DNA from: Phytophthora quininea
Taxonomy: Eukaryota; Oomycota; Peronosporomycetes; Peronosporales; Peronosporaceae
DNA: 64,000 bases
Assembly: GCA_011947345.1 (NCBI GenBank)
Contig: JAAVTG010000614.1
Coordinates: 741,256 to 805,255 of the forward strand
Direction: 5' to 3'
Part shown: piece after piece, positions 1 to 13,000 of the stretch
Layout: the number at the start of each line of letters is the position of its first letter
Position numbering within the stretch: the first letter of the stretch is position 1
Notes under the pieces: model-generated
The model's database searches: none
Seen by the model: the letters and a program-made list of their open reading frames with translations, nothing else
What the model was told of the DNA's origin: nothing
Program-made: the position numbers and the translations under genes

Positions 1-834
1 TTGTGTGTCAGCCCTAGTTGTTGTGAACACTGGTCGGAGTCCCTCTCGTCTTTGAATGGATCATTCCGACGCACTCGTTCCTGGGGCCTTTCTTTCGTGG
101 CTCTCAGCGCCATCAACATCTTCGTATATGATATGACGGCTTCTTGGTTCTTTGTTCCTGGTGCACTAAAGCCAGGAAAGTGTATCTGAAGACGCTTGAA
201 AGCATCTTCGGACAACGATAGTCCAATTCGATCGAAGTATTTCCTTAACGTGCTGCACTTGATACTGCCAGTGTGGTTGCCATCCTTCTGCATTAGAAAT
301 TCCTCCACCTCATCCAGCCGGGAAGCAAAGTCTCCCGATGACATCTGATTACAGAGCGATCGGAGAATGGCGTCACGAGTACATGGAGCCTTGCCTTTGG
401 CAGTGATTTCCTTAGGCTTGTGTGTCAGCTCTTGTTGTTGTGAACACTGATCGAAGTCCCTCTTGTCATCGGAAGGATCGTTCCGACTCACTCGGTCCTC
501 CTCCGTGGCTTGCAAAGCTATTAACATATCTTTGTATGAGACGACTGCTTCGAGTTCACTCTTTCTCCTTGATGCACTAGAGCCAGGAAAGTACATGGGA
601 AGGCTCTTTAAAGCATCGTCGGACAACGATAGTCCAACTTGGGTGAAGATTTGCCTGAGCGTGCTACACTTGATATTGCCAGAATGGTTGCCATCCTTTT
701 GCTTTAGACAATCTCTCACTTCATCTAGCTGGGAAGCAAAGTTGATCGAGGACATTTGGTTGCAGAGCGATCGGAGAACAGCATCGCGAGCACACGGAGG
801 AATTTCTTCGTCATCATCTCCTTCGGTATAGTTC
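1..834 (-). repeat. Tandem 417-bp coding repeat (two units)
   Basis: Two units, about 1-417 and 418-834, are clearly alike at DNA level; both begin (plus strand) with TTGTGTGTCAG. On the minus strand each encodes about 139 residues containing SLCNQMSS, a KDGNH turn and an IGLSLS-type segment, like a degenerate EF-hand pair. The period is a multiple of three, so the frame is kept. More units may lie left of the window. Confidence 0.75.
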
Positions 835-3800
835 TCGTGGATGGCTGCTGTAAACTGGGCTTGCTTTTCACGTCTAAATTGCTTCTGATGCGTTCTGTAT
901 TGCCGATACTGTCTCTGAAGTGTCTGTGCAGCATTGTGCTGCTTTTCAAACGATCTTTGCCGAATATTTCCTGGGGACGTCACCTTTGGTATCACGTTGG
1001 ACCCATCATTTTGTGCCCGATCAAATGTTTGATATTTTGCGGTGGTAGAATTCGTTCTACCGGTGAAATTTTGTATCGCAGCAGCGGATTTGGCTGCTGA
1101 AAGCCGGACTTGCTTCATTCTCGTAAATTGTTTCTGAAGCATCTTGTAATGGCGATATTGTCTCTGGAGTGTTCGCGCGGCATCATGATGAACATTTTGC
1201 GGAACATGCATGCTTTTAATTTGCTGCTGAAGAATACGTTCTTGGGAAGCCGCTTGCGTTTTCACTTGAGTTCTCTGGGTTTGCAACTTCTTCTGCACTT
1301 GTTCGTACACAAGGTTCTTGGCGCTTACAGAAGCAATTGCTTTCATTCTGTCCATGAATGCTTGCTTCCGGCGCTGGAACTCTGTAGCAGCTGGAACAAT
1401 GGATTGTGTTGCCGCCAACTCCTGAGCAACGTTGGTCGGACTCCTTATTACTTCTGCTTTGCTACCTTTTGTTGTCTTCCTTCCTGAGCAGCTTGAGTGA
1501 CGGTATCATCCAGGACGATTTCGTCCAGATTCACGGTGCCTTCAGCAGGAACAGGGTCCGCGCTCGCGGCCAATTCTCACGATCATTTTCTGTACGGGAC
1601 GCTTTTGTGTTAGCGCGGACCAGCTCGCGATACTCCGATTCTACACTCAGCAAGTCAAAGCCCAAACCGAAAGACACTTCCTGAACTCAGACCTCGTAAT
1701 ACGACCACACTTTGCATCGTCAAATTTCTCAAACAGCTTCACAGGTGGAAGGACGTCTGCAGGCTTCCGCTGTTGCTGGAGATACCCGCGCACTGTCTGG
1801 CGGATTTTGTGGCACAGCAACCGCTCTGCGCAGCTAAGTCGAGGATTGACGTGCAGCAATAGGTAGTTCAACGCGACAAGTCGATCCCCAGGGCTGATTT
1901 CATGGGTCGGATTGCTCTCTGTTGCAGTGTCCGAAGCTGCAAACATATTTGATAGCATTTCCAGTTCGCTGTCAGATAGATATATTCCATACTTTTGCAC
2001 AGCTTTGGACAGATTTGCGACAGAGACGACCATGATTTTCCGCAACTTGCCATTCGTGAACACATCCTGAGCGGACGACACATGGCCGGAGTCAATTGCG
2101 TTCTCCACGCGCTCTTTGAGTTTGGCAGCAACCAGTTCCAACCCTTCGGATGGAGCAGCATAATGCAGAAACTGCTGATAGTTAATCTTACCATCCCGTT
2201 CCGCAGAGAACATGGATAATATCGCGTGCTGCTGGTCGAAATCGAGCGAGTGAAGATCGATAGGACGCCCATTGACGCCGCGAGCACGCTGAGACGAAAT
2301 AAGCTGGAGCACCTGGAATGGATCCTTCCATTCGATTAGAATGGAAATGTCTCCTGCATGCTGGTCGTTCTGGTCTTTCAAAGGGAACCACCCTCGAATG
2401 CTGTCGCCATTCACAAGGTTCGATAGCATAATTCCACATCTCCCGACGACTCCTTCTTCCTGCACACTACCATCAAGTTCTACTTTATCATCAAAGACAG
2501 TAACCCAGAAACGAAACTTTGAGAAGAACCGAAGCAAACATGCATCTACATCCAACGTGAAAGCCTGGCGACTGGAGTTTAGATCGAACTCTGGGTTGCG
2601 CGATTCCGAGACGATGTCAGTGAAGACGTCCGGAAAGCCAAGTAGCTGGTAGTGCGCATATGGAGACGGCACTCTAGTCAGCGAATTATTCTTGCGCTTC
2701 CCATAGGATCGCAAGTTTCTGCAAGCGAAAATCGTGATTTGAAGTTCGTTGGTAGCGCGATCTGCATGATCATCAAGGTCGACGCCACCAAGCACATCTG
2801 TAGGGACGTCAGCGATCATTTTTCCACCGGTGGAGATTAACTGAATATCCTGTGGGTACGAGCGTAAGTGCACTTGCCAAATCTCCGAAATTGGTGTCGA
2901 TAGTCTCAACACAACATTTAGAGTTCCCAGCGTCGTCGTATTTGTGTCCGCGGCGGCATTTATCGACTTGACTGTAAGGGTGGGTTCTTTTACCACTCCC
3001 TTCGACTGAAGCAATTTGGACAGACGCACCGACGCCTTGCCAATCAGCTTAAAGTCACCTCGAACAGACTGATAGACTTCTAACACTACAGACTCGGAAG
3101 CCAAATACCGCAAAAAGAATCCATCAGCAGTGACTTTGAAAGTAGCCGACAGATTGTACTCCGGACGACTCCCCATGAGCAGCGGCGTTGTCTGTGATTC
3201 GAAATCGTAGAAATCACATAGCACAAATGTTGAGGAATTGACGCCAACCACGTGGCTGTCAAAGTTGCCGTTCACAATCCCCAGTTCGAGAAGCTGTTCA
3301 CCGGGTGCTAAATCCCTTGAGGCCAAGATTAACGATTCCGACAGCGACGCGACCTCACTATCTTCATCACCGCTTGAAGACCCATCAGAGCCGCCACCGT
3401 CCTCCTCCTTCACTTTGAGCAACAGTTTCTCGCGCGTATTTCAGCTGTCGAATTTCAGCCTGAAGCACATGGATCCGTTGCTGCCGCTCTTCGCTGATGA
3501 GCTCGAGCTCCTTCATTCGACGCTGAAGCTGGTTCGAACCCGAGATTTTCTGAGCTGTCAACTCTTCAATCTCCAATGCAAGTTCGCGATTAATATTCGT
3601 TTGTGCCTGCAGCATCTTCTCGCAACGCTCCAACTCCTGCATGGACTTTAAATGGGCAATCTGAAGCACATGCAGTCGATTTCTCAAATGTTTCACGCTG
3701 CTATCGTCCTCTCCCTCGGCTTTGTCAAGGAAGGTGGACAGATCTCCATACTTACGCCTGACCATGCTCCCAGCTCTGTCATACAAAGAACAAATATGAG

Positions 3801-5401
3801 ATCATTCCCAAATAGCCTCAGACGATAGCGCAACACATACATATTCAGGACGTTGGCGGAATGTGAGGTAGGCGCTGGAGACACACTATTATGTACCGGC
3901 GACGAGCAAGCATCTCGCTTTTCAGGAAGAGGTCCATGGACTGGCAGCTCTGGAGTTAGAGGGCGAACGATTATCAATGGTTCGGGCCTTGGTGCCGTCG
4001 CAGTCCCAGCGCTCGATTTAATAGCATCGAGGTTCCTAGCGTTTCGTTCCTCCATCAGATGATGCGCCATTTGCTCCAAGTCTTGCTCCACCCTATCCTT
4101 CGCCTGCTTCAGTTGCTTGATGCTGCTCTGCAAGTCTCGAATAATACTTTGGAGCTTCTGGTTTTCTTCTGTCATGTGAGATATCGTCGCCTTTTGTTCC
4201 TGTGTTAGCTTCTCGAGATCGAAGAGCTTGTCGATTCGCTCTTTGCGCTGGAACGCGTCATTTATGAATGGACTCTCGCAGAGAGAGGTCATTCGCTCCT
4301 CTAAGCGGCGATTCTGCTCACGAAGCGATGCAATATCCTTCTCCTGGTCGCCTGCTTTGTTGAGTCGTATCTCCATATCCTCCTTTTCCATCAAAGCATC
4401 CTGCAGCTCGGTTCGAAGCTTATGCACTTGCCGATTCATCTGCTCCATTTGGGCCAGCGTTTTTCTTGAATCTCACGCTCTGCAAGTGCATTGGCCTCCA
4501 GGTTTTCGTAGCGAGCGTTTAAAATTGCAAGCTGCGCCTGGCGATCTCGCAATTCCCTCTTCATCTGCTCACTCTCCAGCTTTGTCGATGCTAAGTGGTT
4601 ATCGTCTTCGTCGTCGCTGGAACTAGATCCAGCATTATTATCTCGCCTCGGCTTCAGCTGCAGTCGACTGGTGCTTGCTCGAAGCTTTTCGTTTTGCTGC
4701 AGCTTCACCAGTTGCTTCTCTGCGATCACGAGCCGTTTCTTCAGCGCTACCTCCAGGTCCCCGAGAACGTCTCTCGATGTAAGTTCCGCGCGGACTCTGT
4801 TTGCTTCCCCAGCGAGTCTCCCACAAACCCACCGCTGCTATTGGAAATCGTTGCAGCATTGCGAGGCGGGGTCTCTTGGTCTGATTCGTTGTTCGTGGTG
4901 CGACGCTACGCTTTGTGGAATTTGTATGGCGCCGCTGCTCCTCCAGCCAGCGGTTCTTCTCCATCAGCGCCTGGTTCTTCTTCCTCAACAACGCGTTTTC
5001 GCTCTTCAGCGCTGCGACGAACTTCTCCGTGTCTAGATCTCGCCGCACCGGCATCACCGCCGCCTTGTTGCCTTCGTTCTCTGCGGCGTGGCAATCCAGC
5101 AGCATCAGTTCTCAATAGCATCCGACAGTGTTAGGTCCGTCCTATCACTATCCCTACGTACCAGAGTCTTCCTGGTTGCTTTTGCCGTCTGCCTGTCGCT
5201 TCTTCTTGAGCGACTCCTCGATGATCGCCATCTTGGTGAACATTCTGCAGAACAGACGGCGTTAGCGTGGTGTGTCTGGGGATCTTGTGACTGGCGACCT
5301 GCTTACCTCTTGATGGTGGCCTCCTGCTCATTCTTCTTCTTCTTCAGCGCCGTGTTCTCGTCGCGCAGCAGCAGGTACTTGTCCTCATACTCGCTCGCCA
5401 T
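1..5401 (-). CDS. RPGRIP1L: RPGRIP1L-like ciliary transition-zone protein (3' end outside window)
   Basis: The start at 5401 opens a coiled-coil exon; a GTAAGC intron leads to a second short exon (about 5246-5159) with the family-like motif MFTKMAIIEESLKK. Long coiled coils follow (about 5100-3430), including LQIAHLKSMQELER and QTNINREL, close to RPGRIP1/RPGRIP1L. An intron lies at about 3842-3776. Two C2-type domains follow: about 3300-2950 with FYDFESQTTPL, then about 2750-2330. EF-hand-like segments follow (about 2290-1660). In animals these proteins build the transition zone at the cilium base. The frame changes near 5000-4750, 4446, 3425, 1665, 1560 and 1480, mostly explicable by one lost base. 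Downstream the minus strand stays open to base 1 and encodes two IQ-like motifs and a tandem 139-residue EF-hand-like repeat, taken here as the C-terminus. Family assignment is firm; the C-terminal extension is an inference. Confidence 0.82.
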
Positions 5402-5589
5402 GGCTGCCGCTTCCCGAGTGCGCAAAAGGTTGAAGCCTTTCGAAACCGACTGACAATCACTCTTGTCGCCGCATTTTCAGCCAATCAATGACAACGCTCA
5501 GATATACAACAGAACCAACGATTCCATCTAGGGAGAGCAATCGTTTGCCACCAGAGACCGCAAGTGACGCACGTAGCAAACCAGCAGCA
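5402..5589. promoter_or_regulatory. Divergent promoter between RPGRIP1L-like gene and eIF4E
   Basis: Only 188 bp separate the two head-to-head start codons, so both promoters must lie here or overlap the 5' UTRs. The plus strand contains CAGCCAATCAATG, a CCAAT-type core near 5480. No good oomycete initiator was found. Confidence 0.55.
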
Positions 5590-6537
5590 ATGAGCGAGCA
5601 GAAGACCGCGGCGGAGCAGCAGCCCGCCCAGAAGCAGGAGAAGACCGTCGAGGAGGCGACTGTCGCTGTCCCTGAGACCGTGGAGGACGTGGCCACGAAG
5701 GTGTCCATTTAGATTTGATCTGTCAGTAGCCGTCAGTGGAGCAAAATGGACTGACGTGGAGACTTGTGCATTGCTACGATAGCACCCTCTCCAGCACCGG
5801 TGGGTCTTGTGGTACGATAACCCCAAGAAGCGCCACTCGACCGAATCGTGGGAGGAGAACCTCAAGAACGTCTACACGTTCCAGACGGTGGAGGACTTTG
5901 GTGGTATGTTGGTGGACGAGAAGTGGGAAATGCTGCTTGACGTTCAATGTACTGATTAACTCTGTGATATGGCAGTTTGTACAACAACATTCTGGCGCCT
6001 ACGAAGCTGGCCATCGGCAGCAACTACCACTTGTTCAAGGAAGGCATCCGACCCATGTGGGAGGACCCGGTGAACGCCAAGGGCGGCAAGTGGATTTTCA
6101 CTAATCCTCGCTCGCGGAAAGCACGGCTAGACGAGTGCTGGCTCTACGTGGTATGGCGTTTTGTGCCTGATGAGAGTGAATTGTTGATTCTAACGGACAC
6201 TGTTGTGGTTGGTGCAGATGCTGTCGCTGATTGGCGAGACGCTGCAGGACGAGGATGATATCTGCGGCGCTGTAGTTAGTGTGCGCAAGGCGCAGGACCG
6301 TATCGCCATTTGGAGCGCAACAGCCAACGCTGAGGATCGCCAGAAGGCCATTGGACGGGGCTTCCGCCAGGCGCTCGTTGATATGGGCAAGAACGAGACG
6401 CTCAAGTACCAGTCGCATGCCGACGCTGCCGCCAGCGGCTCAAGTTTCCAGAACGAAGTGTACGTCTGCTTGAAATGCTGATGTTTGGTTGTTATGCTGA
6501 TGATTTTTCTTCCTTCTCTAGATTGTATGAGGCGTAA
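5590..6537 (+). CDS. EIF4E: Translation initiation factor eIF4E (mRNA cap-binding)
   Basis: Binds the 5' cap and recruits eIF4G. Five exons are readable: 5590-5700, 5795-5903, 5976-6150, 6218-6459 and 6522-6537, with GT-AG introns. The first exon is an unconserved acidic leader. The core shows HRWVLWYDNP, RPMWEDP and GGKWIF, containing the cap-stacking tryptophans, plus NEDRQ-like and AIGRGFRQ segments. The codon phase across the second intron is off by one. If the TTT at about 5897-5899 were TTTT, phase would be restored and the conserved FW of the eIF4G-binding face would appear, so a missing T in the assembly is the likely cause. It is divergent from the RPGRIP1L-like gene and convergent with the AAMP-like gene. 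Confidence 0.93.
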
Positions 6538-6637
6538 CTCAACGTCGATGTAAATCGAGCGGCAAGGTTAGTTTCACATTCGCGTAGTAGAGACCTTTTC
6601 ATACACAGCATTTTGAACATTTGAGTAGTGCTGGATG

Positions 6638-6654
6638 CACACACACACACACAC
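6638..6654. repeat. (CA)n microsatellite
   Basis: Eight and a half CA units in the convergent intergenic gap between eIF4E and the AAMP-like gene. Confidence 0.9.
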
Positions 6655-6747
6655 TGTCTGTACAACTTCGACGCGGTCGTCAGCCACATAATCGATCGAT
6701 CGGGAAACAGAGGTCGGAATGAAGACGGGCCGTGTTTAAGCTTATGT

Positions 6748-8511
6748 CTAATTGTCCACCTTGAAAAGACGCACGGATTCATCGTCACTGGCCGTCAGTA
6801 GAGCAGCAACAGGGTTGCCTTCGTAAGCCGGGATGAATGTCATGTCCAGCACCATATCCGTGTGGCCAGCCAACGTCTTCAGAAGCTGTCCTGTCCGGGC
6901 GTCCCATACGTAGATCAAGCCCTCCACCGTGCAGGAATACACGATCGGCTGAGTTGGGTGCCACAGAAGCTTGATCACACCGGCGGGGTGGCGGCAAATG
7001 TGACGGCACTAGAAACAAACGTGTTAGAACTGCTCAACTGTCCCAAGGTGGTAGGGATCAACAATGGCAATTACCTGGTACGTGGCCAAGTCCCAGATGC
7101 GAACGTATCCTCCAAGGCAACCTGTAGCAGCCCAGTTCATCGTGTTGCAAAACCCACCGCTGCATACAGAGTACTTATCGTCAGAGGAAGCACTACTAAA
7201 TTATGAGCAGTACAAATGACCAACACGTACCATTCCACAGAGTTCTCGGTCGAGGTAGCCGTGTCGTTAACCGTGCCAGCCAGAGTCGGGTCAGCATCAT
7301 GAGAGAGCGTCGCGATCACACGCTTTGTCTGAACTTGGAGCAGGCGCGCAGTACCATCTTGCGAGCCAGAGATCGTCAGCGGTTGCTAAGCATTTCGAGA
7401 AACCACACATTAGCACTCCAGGCTTACATACTATACAAGGCAGATAAATCAAATACTCACGCTGGGGTGGCAAGAGATAAACGTCACGGGTCCTTCGTGG
7501 AAATCGTGGCTGGTCATACATCAATAGCTCCGTCCGTTAGTGGAGCTTCATTGCTACAAGGACCAATAAATCTGCGCACCCTCGGAAGACGTGGTTGCAC
7601 TCTCCTGTCTTCGGGTTCCACACACGCACGGTGGTATCCGTGCTGCCGGTCACAATCATCTACATGTTGTACAGCAATATCAACCGTTAAACCACCCCCA
7701 ACAGATCGGACGACCATTTCAACAAGTTTACCTTTCCAGATCCAGTAAACGAGCCGCAGGTAACGCCGTCCTCGTGTCCAGCAAAGACGTGCATGCACTC
7801 GCCCGTGGTCGCGAGCCACATCCACACGGTGCCATCACCCGACCCAGCCAGCACCACGTTACCCTTCTTGTGCCAGCACACCCACTCCACCTCCTGCGAC
7901 GGTCCCTCCAAGCTCTGCACCAGCTTACCCGTAGCAACCTCCCAGATCTTGACGACGCCATCGTATCCACCAGTGGCAGCGTAGTTACCGTCAAAGCTAA
8001 AGTCCACGCTTACCACCGAGTCTTGGTGACCTGATAGCGTGTGCAGCACGCTGCCATTCTCGCGGTTCCAGATGACTCCGACATCGTCGCCTCCACCCGT
8101 GAGTACAATTCTGGGGTCCACCGGGTTCACTCGGACGGAGTATACTGGACCAGAGTGCTTGTTAAAGACCTAGAGAATCAAGCTGGTCAGCATTGTACCA
8201 AGACAACAACATTACATTGCCCTGTGCACCATCTCCGCGTCATCACGGACGTCCGCATCCTCTGCCGAGATCTTTCCGTCTTCGTCTTCGTCCTCCATGG
8301 CGTCGTCGTCTTCATCTGAATAGGAGCCAACCAAGACATCGGATTTAGTTTAGCTGCTCGTTCTATCGCTCTAGACGCCGCTCTTGGACGCACCTTTCGG
8401 GGCCTCGCCAATGTCGAACTCCTGGGTGGTCTCGTCGGCCGTGATGACCTCGATCTCCGTCTCGTTCTGCAGCGTGGCGTCCGTCATCTCAGCGTCCCGT
8501 GGGTCCGACAT
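6748..8511 (-). CDS. AAMP: AAMP/Sqt1-like WD40 protein
   Basis: A WD40 propeller in several exons. The N-terminal exon (from 8511) and the next (about 8318-8210) are acidic, with EDEDEDGKISAEDAD. The propeller starts at about 8170 and has WD units such as GYDGVVKIWEV, SGDGTVWMWLA and the final ASDDESVRLFKVDN. The segment VEWVCWHKKGNVVLAGS matches the hallmark of AAMP and its yeast counterpart Sqt1, the dedicated chaperone that carries ribosomal protein uL16/Rpl10 to nascent 60S subunits. That role is inherited from the family, not shown here. The start lies 93 bp from the start of RCE1 on the other strand. Short introns separate the exons. Confidence 0.85.
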
Positions 8512-8604
8512 GCTCGTCAAGTTTGACTGGTGTCACCAAAACGAATCGCTAAGTGCGATTTGAAGCCTCGCCCCATTGTTGCCCCGCAACGACACCTGGC
8601 AAAG

Positions 8605-9992
8605 ATGCGATTCAGCGTGACCGCCACGACGGCCGTCATCGCCTGCTCGTGCATGGCGGCGGCCTACGTGGGCGTGCTGTACACGCTGCCCCAGGCGATC
8701 CGGCGGCTGCCGCGCGACCACCCCACACACGTACGTCGCGCTGTCTTGAAGAGAAGAGCTCCCAAAGTGATCCAGTCTCCGTTAACGGCTACGTACTCGT
8801 GACTGTGCTGCAGATTCTGGCGCGCTTCCTGCTCATTTGCATCTTCTGCGCGCTCTGTCCCTTCGTGTTGGCAGTGTTTTACGACCATGTACGTGGCAGA
8901 GCTCGGAGGTTGGCGACGAGGACTCACAGGTTCCTGTGCCATTGTAGGATGAGGCTAGCATGTCCTTCGCGCAATGGCTGGGCATCCGCTGGGAGGGACT
9001 ATTGCCGGCACTCGTCATTCCACTGTTCACGACGGCGGTGCTGTTCACAGGATCGCTGCTAGGCAACGCGCTGCGGCTGCTGAATGTGTCCAAGCAGTTC
9101 CACTCGAACGGACTGTGGTTCGCCATCAAGAACTCAGCGCTGTACTACTCGATCACGCACGACAGATTGCCGTCGCTGCGTACCTACGTGTTGGGTCCGC
9201 TGACTGAGGAATTTGTGTTTCGGTGCTGCATGGTGCCACTGCTGGTGTGTGCCGAATTCACAGTCAAGCAGATTATCTTGGGCAGTCCGTTGATGTTCGG
9301 GGCAGGTATGATGCGGAAAACATGAGAGAATGTGGGCGCAGATTTCATCAAATTTAACATTTTTCTGTGTGTATTTTCTGTGGTATTCAGCGCATTTGCA
9401 CCACTTCATGGAGTTTGTGCGGCATGGACGATCTCCAAAGGATGCTGCGCTAACTGTTGGTATGGCGTCGCTACGTTAAAATACCTGGATTCGCTTTCCT
9501 AACATTTATTTTATCGGCATGTGCAGGCTTCCAGCTTATTTACACGTCCCTCTTTGGAGCATATGCTACGTTCCTTTTCCTGAGGACAGGTGAGTGGATG
9601 AATTTGTTGATAAGAAACGTTGTTAGCTGTGTGTTTTGAGAACTAAATATCTGCGACTCTGCAACTGTGCAGGCCACTTCGTCTCTATCTTCCTCGTGCA
9701 CGTATTCTGCAATATCATGGGCTTCCCCGACCTCACATTCTTCAACCCAGAGAACTCATTGCATCCTTACCGATTAGGTAAGTGGGCTTTTTCTGCATTT
9801 TTTTAAAGTGTCTGTTTGCTAACGTGTTTGATTGGAATAGTACTGCTTGGGGCATATTTGATCGGCATCTACGCCTTCTCTCGTCTGCTAATGCCGTTGA
9901 CAGAGCCATCGATTTATTCGTCCGAGATGTGGAACGTCACAGTGGCCGCAAAAGAACACGAGATTGTGTTCAGGTTCTCAGAAACTTTGTGA
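8605..9992 (+). CDS. RCE1: CAAX prenyl protease 2 (RCE1)
   Basis: An ER membrane endoprotease that removes the last three residues of prenylated CAAX proteins such as Ras and Rab-like GTPases. Seven exons are readable: 8605-8730, 8814-8888, 8948-9305, 9391-9459, 9527-9589, 9673-9777 and 9841-9992, all with GT-AG introns and consistent phase. Catalytic motifs of the glutamate-intramembrane (ABI/CPBP) family are present: the Glu pair in GPLTEEFVFR, the histidines in AHLHHF, and HVFCNIMGFP. Several hydrophobic segments span the membrane. Length, about 300 residues, is normal for RCE1. This is one of the few genes here with no frame problem. The divergent neighbour is the AAMP-like gene. Confidence 0.95.
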
Positions 9993-10091
9993 GGGCGAGT
10001 TGCCGGTGTTTCAATTGCAATTGCCAGCAGGCAGCACATTATAGAGCATTTTCACTAAGAACAAGGATTGCGTTACCTATCTCCGTCTAGC

Positions 10092-13000
10092 TTATTGTGC
10101 CCCCTTTCTGATGCAGGGAGCTTCAGATACACGAGAAGCGTTAACGTGCTTCAGGGGTATTGCGTGAGTCATCCGGAGTCTGACGGTCGACATCTCCCCA
10201 TTCACGATAGAGCCAAGATTGCTAGAGCAGACTTCGTCGTCTCCTTCGACAATTCGTCTAGCCAAAGCAATTTTCGCCTCCAGCTCGCGAGAATGGAGCT
10301 ACCGAGAGACACATGAGTTACTCCATTAGGTTTCATCGCGAATTTGCCTTGAATGCATTCTTACCTTGCTTTGTGAGAGCTCCTTTTGAAGATTGATAAC
10401 CTCGGCTCGCAACGCCATGTGATCAGACGTCAATTGGTCAACCAATTTGTCCTTATTTCGCAGTCGCTGTCTCAAGTTCTGCCCAGGACATGAAAACAGT
10501 TAGACCACTGTTCAAACAGACTACAACAAATAAACTCACCTTATTTGCTAGACGTAACTCCGCAGCTAGCCGACCTTCGCCCACCGAAAAGCCACTGCGC
10601 GAGCCGAGGCCTAGCATATCTTGCTGGCTTATCAGCCAAGCGCGCTGCAGTGTCGAGTGTGCTTCTAGAGCACCGCGGAGAAGAGTGGATTGCTGATCAA
10701 ACATGTGCTGCATCTCGCTGGTCGACGGGGACAAGAAAAACTCTCGTGCATCGACATTGTCCAGCCCCTCGCTTGCTCGCCGCCGAACCTCCTTTTCTGG
10801 GTATCACCTCCAGTTTTGGCCAAATCTCCAAGAGCCACCATAACGTCGGTGCCTTCCGATAGTGTCAAACCAGGGAACTCTGGAGCTGTCGGCTGTGTGC
10901 CTGAGGAATTATTTACAGAAGGCAACGACGGACTGTTGCTAACGGACCCCATGACTTGCCGAGGAGTGTCTTCTCCTCCACTCAAGTCGTCACTCACGGA
11001 AGATGCAGTTGCATTTCGATCATCAAGTTCGTCCGCACTGGCGTACAGTGGGGCTGCAGACACCAGGACTGCCCATTCTTCTAACGATTTTGCTTCCAGC
11101 TGCGGATAGTCCTTGTCTAGGAAAGACCCACATTCCTGGCGCCATTGATAGCGCCATAGTTTCTCCACCGAATCGGCATCATTCCGTCCGCTTTGGCGGT
11201 CAACCTGCATGCGCCGGATCTTGCTGTCCAGAAGATGAATTTTCGGTTGGTGGATAGCAAACTGCTCGTTACGAATGATCTTCAGCGTTTTCGCTGCTTC
11301 CACCAACGGCAAAGAGCGATCGGCAATGACATCTAGCGCATTTGCCACGACTTCGTCGATATCCCGAGAGAAGGCTGTAGATTCTTCATATTCCAGCCGG
11401 CGGATTCTTGCTAGAACTTTGAATAGATCTAAGCCTGCTTGCGCTTGCTCTGATCCCCATCTATCGGCCCCACACCGCTCAATAATGGACCACAGAACGG
11501 CATCCCCTGCCGGTTCGTGGCCAGTGTAGACCAAATCTTCTCCAACATTTTGGCAAGTTGGACAGTAGAAGGCGCGTTAAGATAGCAATGCGGACACACA
11601 AAGGTTCGGGCCTTCTTCGAAAGAATATGTCCCTGAGGCAGCTGCATACATACACATATTGCCAGTTAGCATCCACTATTCCTGACATGCATATTCTTTT
11701 CACTTACTTGTGGTAGCACTTCATCGGATATGGCGAAGGGGCACTGGTTGCACTTCCACAGCAAATTCACGACATTGCTCTTGACCGGGGTTGCGTGCTT
11801 CATTTTACCTGACACTTTTTCACCGTCGTCGCTCGTCTCCTTTTTCCCCGTTACAGCGCACCTGTGTCTGGGGCAAAACCACGTCGCGTCTACGTTCTTC
11901 GGAGACGGATAGGTGCCTAGACAAAACTGGTGATAGACTTTCGTGCACGCTGGAAATTCGCATATAATCAACTCGCCGCCAAATCCGCACACCAGGCATT
12001 TCTCCTCTGATTGAGGCTCGTCGTCTGCAGTACCACTCTCCCCGTCAGACAAGAGCTGCGCTCTTTTCCTCGGTATTTTTATGTGAGGCGGCTTCTTGTT
12101 GGTTCCGTCCGATCCTTTTGGTATCGCTGAATCCTTTTTGTAGGAGAAACCTCCCGCGACGACGAGCGGCGCGACCTAGCCTTTTTCGTGGCTGCCCTGT
12201 CAGGAGAAGAAGAGCTCAAGCGACGCTTCACCTGGCCGTCCTTGTTTTTGGGTTTTCGTCCTCTCTTCTTGGGAACATGCTGCGGCACTGCCGGCTCAGT
12301 CGTACTCGCTTCGGTTGTAGGCGCGCCCTGTCCATTCATCCCTTCCGCTTCCATGAGCAGCGCACGCTTCTTTTCTCCACACAATCTGGGCAGAACCACT
12401 CTCCATCAGGCACGGTCGTTAGAGGGGCGTTAGGCAGTTCATGTGGTATTCTCGCTTGCATTTCTTGCCATCGCACAAGATAAGCAGCGAGAAATGGTCA
12501 TCCACGCGGTTGCACCGCTCGCATGGCATGTCCACAATGTCGTCCTTGTGCTCCATTCTAATTTTCAGGAACAGATAAATAAAAAAACGTCTAGAAAAGA
12601 ATCAGTGTCTCCAACATCAACGCACATTCGATCGAAGAAGCGAGTGCCTGTTTCGTCCGTCACGTCCAAAACAAGCTTGGCTTCGTCCAGGGCTTCCTGG
12701 ATGAGTGGCTGTTGGCTATACTTGTTTGATGTCAGGAAGGCTTCTGTATCTTCCGGGAATGGCTGAATGGTCGACTTGGAGACCCATCCGCTGTAGAATA
12801 CACACATCGCACGGTTAAAGCCCGCAACCACCTCAAACCCACCCCCTCTTCACTCTCCAGGCTCAACACGTACTAGTTCCTGCTGCCGAAGAAGTAGACG
12901 CACGCTTGGCCCTTCTTGGCTCGATAACGAGCCATCTTGATGAACTCCCCAGGCTCACTAAACTGCACCCGTTGTGTTCGGTCAGTTGGGAAGAATTTCG

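Noticed and set aside
1..834. The tandem repeat as a CRISPR array or satellite
   Set aside because: Only two units with a period of exactly 139 codons and an open frame on the minus strand: it is a coding duplication.
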